A stretch of DNA of 44,857 nucleotides from an uncultured Lachnospiraceae bacterium (GTDB taxonomy: Bacteria > Bacillota > Clostridia > TANB77 > CAG-508), in contig CAMPBM010000003.1 of NCBI GenBank assembly GCA_946637865.1, positions 1 through 44,857 on the forward strand. Direction: 5' to 3'. The notes under the pieces are model-generated. The model did not search any database and was not told the origin of the DNA. It was given only the letters and a program-made list of their open reading frames with translations. The translations under genes and the position numbers were made by a program. Below are positions 40,134 through 44,857 of this stretch, in pieces (position 1 is the first letter of the stretch; every line of letters begins with the position of its first letter).

Positions 40134-41453
40134 ATGGGTTTTATAGTTGCAATAGATGGACCAGCTGGTAGTGGAAAAGGTACAGTAACAGAGATATTAG
40201 CTAAAAGATTAAAATTAACGAGTATAGATACTGGTGCAATGTATAGATGTGTAACGCTTTCTATATTAAGAAATAAAGTCGAGTTAGATGATATAAAGAA
40301 AATTGAGGAGATATTGGATAATATAAATATTGAATTGCTAAAAGAAAATGGAAATCAAGTGGTTAAATTAAATGGAGAGGATGTTTCAAAAGAAATAAGA
40401 GATAACCCTGTAAATAAAATGGTTTCAAAAGTTTCTGCAATAAAAGAAATAAGAACAAAAATGGTTGATTTGCAAAGGAAAATGGCTGAGACACAAGATG
40501 TTATAATGGAAGGTAGAGACATCACAACAGTTGTATTTCCAAACGCAGATGTGAAGATATATATGGATGCAGATTTAGAAGAAAGAGCTAAAAGGAGATA
40601 TGCACAGAATCAGGCTAAAAATATTCAATGCACGTATGAAGAAGTTTTAGAAGATATGAGGCAAAGGGATGAAAACGATAAAAATAAAGAGGTTGGGGCA
40701 TTAAAGATTGCAGAAGATGCAATAGTAATAGATTCAACAAATTTGACCCAAAAGCAAGTTGTCAGAAAAATTGAAAAGATAATAAAGAAAGAAAAAAAGG
40801 TAAAAAAACTAGAACCTAAAATATACTGGGAAAGACCTGAAACTAAAAGAAAAGAAGTGGTAAGGGCAATAACAAAGTCTGTGTTAAGAGGTATTTATAA
40901 AATATTTTATAGAGTTGAAATAACAGGTGAAGAAAATAAGGATAAGGCTGGAGAAAAAGGTGGATATATAATTTGCCCAAACCACGTAAATTACATAGAT
41001 GCAGTAGCAATAGTTGTGTTTAGTAAAGAAAGAATTAGATTTGTAGCAAAGCATGATTTAGCAAGATTTGGAATGTTAAGATGGCTTGAGCATCTATTTG
41101 ATGTAATACCAATAAAAAGAAATACACAAGACTTGGAAGGAATGAAAAGATGCTTGAAAGTCTTGAAGAATAATGAAGTTTTAGCTATATTTCCTGAGGG
41201 AACAAGAAATGGGCTAGAAAAAAACGGAAAAGCAAAAAATGGTGCAGCATTCATGGCGATTAGGACTGGAAAACAGGTTGTACCTGTTGGAATATCTGGA
41301 ACATTTAAATTATTTAGCAAAGTACGAATTAATTATGGTACTCCAATAGATATGTCAAAATATAAAGTAAAGGGAAAAGAAAAAGAGTGTCAAGAGCTAG
41401 CTACAAAAGAGATTATGGACAATATTGTTATGTTGACAAACGAAAAAAAATAA
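40134..41453 (+). CDS. cmk: Cytidylate kinase - PlsC acyltransferase fusion
   Basis: IDGPAGSGKGTVTEILAKRL, MEGRDITTVVFPNADVKIYMDA; then CPNHVNYIDAVAI, FPEGTRNG. Confidence 0.93.
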   Translation: MGFIVAIDGPAGSGKGTVTEILAKRLKLTSIDTGAMYRCVTLSILRNKVELDDIKKIEEILDNINIELLKENGNQVVKLNGEDVSKEIRDNPVNKMVSKVSAIKEIRTKMVDLQRKMAETQDVIMEGRDITTVVFPNADVKIYMDADLEERAKRRYAQNQAKNIQCTYEEVLEDMRQRDENDKNKEVGALKIAEDAIVIDSTNLTQKQVVRKIEKIIKKEKKVKKLEPKIYWERPETKRKEVVRAITKSVLRGIYKIFYRVEITGEENKDKAGEKGGYIICPNHVNYIDAVAIVVFSKERIRFVAKHDLARFGMLRWLEHLFDVIPIKRNTQDLEGMKRCLKVLKNNEVLAIFPEGTRNGLEKNGKAKNGAAFMAIRTGKQVVPVGISGTFKLFSKVRINYGTPIDMSKYKVKGKEKECQELATKEIMDNIVMLTNEKK

Positions 41454-41652
41454 TATATAATTTAGAAACCATTAAAGAGGATATGTAAAAAACAAATTCT
41501 TTAAAGAGATTTACAATTAAATATAAGAAAAGTGCAAAAGAGATAAATTGAAAAAGGTTTGTTTCTTCAAGTTAAATAAGAGATGAAAAATCTCTAAAAA
41601 TAAAAAATATAATTATGCCCACTACTGAGGTATACTGAAAGGAAAAGATAAA

Positions 41653-42744
41653 ATGGATAATATTAGTTTTGAAGAATTATTAGATCAAACATTAAAAGAA
41701 ATTAAGATAGGACAAACTGTAACAGGAAGTATAATCAATATTAATTCACAAGGAGAAGTTTTTGTCGATTTAGGATATAAAGCAGATGGAATTATACCAA
41801 AATCAGAGTTTTCATACAATCAAGAAGACAACCCAGCTGACTTTGTAAAGGTTGGAGATAAAATTACAGCAACTGTTATTAAGTTAAATGATGGGGTTGG
41901 TAATGTACTTCTATCAGCTAAAAAATTAAATTTGAAAGTAGCTAAAGAGGAATTTGAAAACAAAGTAAAAAATAACGAAATATTTACTGAAAAGGTAACA
42001 TCTGTAAGTGATAAAGGTTTAGTAGTAGATTATAGAGGTATTAGAATTTTTATTCCACTATCTTTATCTGGAATTCCAAGAAGTGAAAAACCTGAAAGCT
42101 ATAAAGGAAAAAAAGTATCTTTTAGAGTAACAGAGTATGATGAAGAAAATAGAAAAATAATAGGTTCAATAAAAGTAGTTCTAGAAGAAGAAAAGAAAGC
42201 AAATGAAGATAAATTCTGGAACAATATAGAAGTTGGAAAAATGTATAAAGGTATAGTAACAAGTCTAAGCTCCTACGGTGCATTTGTAGATATTGATGGA
42301 ATACAAGGATTACTACATATATCTGGTATGACTTGGGAAAGAGATAAAAAACCAAGTGATATAGTACAAGTAGGTCAAGAAATAGGTGTAAAGGTTCAAG
42401 AATTCGATAAAGAAAATAAAAGAGTAAAGCTAGAGTATGATAAAAAAGGACCAAACCCTTGGGAAATATTTGTAGAAAATTATAATGTAAACGATGTTGT
42501 TACTGTAAAGGTTGTAAAGTTTATGCCTTTTGGAGCATTTGTAAGAATGGACAACGGAATAGAAGGATTAGTTCATATTTCTCAAATAAGTGAAAGAAGA
42601 ATTGCAAATCCTGATGAAGTTTTAGAAATAGGTCAGGTTGTTAATGCTAAGATAATAAATATAGATTTAGATAACAAAAAGGTTGAACTTTCAATAAGAG
42701 AAATAGAAGGAACTTCAAGCGAAATCACTGAAGAAAATTTATAA
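41653..42744 (+). CDS. rpsA: 30S ribosomal protein S1-like (four S1 domains)
   Basis: GQTVTGSIININSQGEVFVDLGYKADGIIPKSEF; YKGIVTSLSSYGAFVDIDGIQGLLHIS; VKVVKFMPFGAFVRMDNGIEGLVHIS. Confidence 0.92.
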   Translation: MDNISFEELLDQTLKEIKIGQTVTGSIININSQGEVFVDLGYKADGIIPKSEFSYNQEDNPADFVKVGDKITATVIKLNDGVGNVLLSAKKLNLKVAKEEFENKVKNNEIFTEKVTSVSDKGLVVDYRGIRIFIPLSLSGIPRSEKPESYKGKKVSFRVTEYDEENRKIIGSIKVVLEEEKKANEDKFWNNIEVGKMYKGIVTSLSSYGAFVDIDGIQGLLHISGMTWERDKKPSDIVQVGQEIGVKVQEFDKENKRVKLEYDKKGPNPWEIFVENYNVNDVVTVKVVKFMPFGAFVRMDNGIEGLVHISQISERRIANPDEVLEIGQVVNAKIINIDLDNKKVELSIREIEGTSSEITEENL

Positions 42745-42833
42745 AAAAGTTAAAAAGTAAAAAAGTTGCCAAGTGCTGATAGGAATATTGACGCTTGGCT
42801 AATGTAATGTTTATAGAAGGGAAGATTTATAAG

Positions 42834-44654
42834 ATGTATAATGAAAAAATTAGAAACATAGCAATAATTGCACACGTTGACCATGGAAAAACTACTTTGG
42901 TAGATGCACTATTAAGACAAAGTCATATATTTAGAGAAAATGAACAAGTTGCTGAAAGAGTAATGGACTCAAATGATTTAGAGAAAGAAAGGGGTATAAC
43001 AATTCTTTCTAAAAATACTTCAGTTATGTATAATGGTATAAAAATTAATATTGTGGATACTCCAGGGCATGCTGATTTTGGTGGAGAGGTTGAAAGGGTT
43101 TTAAGAACAGTTGATGGTGTTCTATTATTGGTTGATGCCTTCGAGGGACCTATGCCACAAACAAGAGAAGTATTGAAAAAATCATTGGCAGCCAATCTAA
43201 AGCCAATAGTAGTAATTAATAAAATAGACAGACCAGGTGCTAATCCATTAAAGGTCGTTGACCAAGTTTTAGAGTTATTTATTGAATTAGACGCTAGCGA
43301 TGAGCAATTAGACTTCCCGGTTATATACGCATCTGCAAAAAATGGTATTGCAAAAATGCACTTAGAAGATGAATCAGACAACGTTCATTGCATATTTGAT
43401 ACTATAATCAACACTATTGAACCACCAAAATGTGATATGGATGGTACAGCACAATTATTAGTTTCAAATATAGATTACGATGATTATCTAGGAAGAATTG
43501 CTGTTGGTAGAATAGAAAGAGGAACTATAAAAAATGGAATGCCTATAGCTATTTGTAAGCCAGATAAAAACACACAAGGTAAAATAGCTAAATTATTTAC
43601 ATATGTAGGTTTAAAAAAGACAGAGGTTGACGAAGCTAAAGCTGGTGATATAGTCGCGTTATCAGGTATCGCTGATATCAATATAGGTGACACAATTTGT
43701 GATATAAACAATCCAGATAAAATTCCATTCGTAGATATAGATGAACCAACAGTTTCTATGACATTTAGTGTAAATAATGGACCACTAGCAGGTAAAGAAG
43801 GACAATACATTACTTCAAGACATATCAGAGATAGACTATTTAAAGAACTTGAAAGAAATGTAAGTTTACGTGTTAAAGAAACAGATTCTGCAGACAGTTT
43901 TGAAGTATGTGGACGTGGAGAATTACATTTATCTGTCCTAATTGAGACAATGAGAAGAGAAGGTTTTGAATTATTGGTTTCTCGTCCAAAAGTAATTATA
44001 AAAGAAATTGATGGAGTAAAGAGTGAACCAATGGAGAGATTGGTAGTTAATGTGCCAGATGATTCAATTGGAACAGTTATTGAAAAACTAGGAAGACGTA
44101 AAGCTGAAATGGTTAACATGGAACCAGCTGAAATTGGTCACACAAAAATTGAATTTAGGATACCAGCACGTGGTTTAATTGGATATAGAACAGAATTTTT
44201 AACAGATACAAAAGGCGAAGGAACAATGAATAGTATTTTTGAATGTTATGAACCATATAAAGGTGAAATTTCTTCAAGAACTAGAGGTGTTTTAGTAGCT
44301 TTTGAACCAGGAATTTCTGTAACGTATGGCTTATATAATGCTCAAGAAAGAGGAGAATTATTAATAGGTGCCGGTGTTGAGGTTTATGAGGGTATGATAG
44401 TAGGAATAAATTCAAGGAATGAGGATATCGCAATCAATGTATGCAAAGAAAAACATTTAACTAATACAAGAGCTTCAGGTTCAGACGATGCACTTCGTTT
44501 GGTTCCACCTCTACAGTTTTCTTTAGAGAAAGCTATTGAATTTATTGCGGAAGATGAATTAGTTGAGGTTACTCCGCTAAATATAAGATTACGTAAGGTT
44601 ATATTAGATAGTAAGACAAGAGAAAGAGAAGCACGTAGAAATTCAGCACAATAA
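42834..44654 (+). CDS. typA: GTP-binding protein TypA/BipA
   Basis: IAIIAHVDHGKTTLVDALLRQS, ERGITILSKNTSV, DTPGHADFGGEVER; likely start MYNEKIRN at 42834. Confidence 0.97.
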   Translation: MYNEKIRNIAIIAHVDHGKTTLVDALLRQSHIFRENEQVAERVMDSNDLEKERGITILSKNTSVMYNGIKINIVDTPGHADFGGEVERVLRTVDGVLLLVDAFEGPMPQTREVLKKSLAANLKPIVVINKIDRPGANPLKVVDQVLELFIELDASDEQLDFPVIYASAKNGIAKMHLEDESDNVHCIFDTIINTIEPPKCDMDGTAQLLVSNIDYDDYLGRIAVGRIERGTIKNGMPIAICKPDKNTQGKIAKLFTYVGLKKTEVDEAKAGDIVALSGIADINIGDTICDINNPDKIPFVDIDEPTVSMTFSVNNGPLAGKEGQYITSRHIRDRLFKELERNVSLRVKETDSADSFEVCGRGELHLSVLIETMRREGFELLVSRPKVIIKEIDGVKSEPMERLVVNVPDDSIGTVIEKLGRRKAEMVNMEPAEIGHTKIEFRIPARGLIGYRTEFLTDTKGEGTMNSIFECYEPYKGEISSRTRGVLVAFEPGISVTYGLYNAQERGELLIGAGVEVYEGMIVGINSRNEDIAINVCKEKHLTNTRASGSDDALRLVPPLQFSLEKAIEFIAEDELVEVTPLNIRLRKVILDSKTREREARRNSAQ

Positions 44655-44660
44655 TTTTGT

Positions 44661-44742
44661 GAAATTTGAAAGGTTATGCTAAAAATAAATAAGGATGACT
44701 TTGGTCGTCCTTATTTATTTTTAGCATAACCTTTCAAATTTC
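44661..44742. terminator. Very long hairpin terminator after typA
   Basis: 39-nt arms (gaaatttgaaaggttatgctaaaaataaataagga(t/c)gac), 4-nt loop, followed by tttttttt. Confidence 0.85.
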
Positions 44743-44804
44743 AAACCTTGTTTTTTTTGGGGGGTTTATTACTTTACGGTAATAGATTGTGATCTGTAAC
44801 ACTA

Positions 44805-44857
44805 GTTACAATTCAGGTGGGTTACTTTTGCAGGTAGCCGTCAAAAATTAAAATTAT
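44805..44857 (-). repeat. Window-terminal inverted repeat, right copy
   Basis: Reverse complement matches 3-55 with about 3 mismatches. Confidence 0.9.

Noticed and set aside
43484-44119. 211-aa reverse ORF opposite typA
   Set aside because: Antisense of a highly conserved gene; composition looks like a shadow ORF.
1-44857. Prophage, plasmid or transposon identity for the window
   Set aside because: No integrase, phage structural, replication or transposase gene; contents are housekeeping and polysaccharide genes.

Overview
AT-rich Firmicutes/Clostridia-like window. About 1-28.4 kb is a cell-surface polysaccharide locus, all on the + strand. It holds PssD/PssE-like GT subunits, RmlA, RmlB, a PRPP synthetase, an MBOAT + DHHW O-acylation pair, a divergent RpiA, several glycosyltransferases, a Wzy/ligase-like membrane protein, a HAD fusion protein, a pyruvyl transferase, a polysaccharide deacetylase, a Wzt/Wzm (TagHG)-type ABC exporter, a TagO/WecA-like initiator and an LTA-synthase-like protein. 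After it come ruvB, a glycogen group (GH57/DUF1957, DUF4912, GT5-like glycogen synthase), a YlbF-like protein, asd flanked by two paralogous membrane-protein genes with matching leaders, a P-loop protein, a cmk-plsC fusion, rpsA and typA/bipA. The main discovery candidate concerns five conserved genes that are each split by a +1 frameshift: a GT2, a Wzy-like protein, a GT4, an ABC permease and the GH57 enzyme. In every one, the zero frame reaches an in-frame CGG codon, and skipping its C restores the homologous frame as a Gly codon (CGGA x4, CGGT x1). My manual scan of the other CDSs found only one further in-frame CGG, in an orphan gene at 7228. This points to CGG being unreadable as Arg and decoded by +1 frameshifting or as a CGGN quadruplet for Gly. 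Other items of note are a possible PRPP-dependent ribofuranose module, several large palindromic repeat families, a 73-75-bp tandem repeat carrying GTAG-plus-hairpin units, and inverted repeats at the two window ends. Everything is from reading the sequence; no database searches were run.
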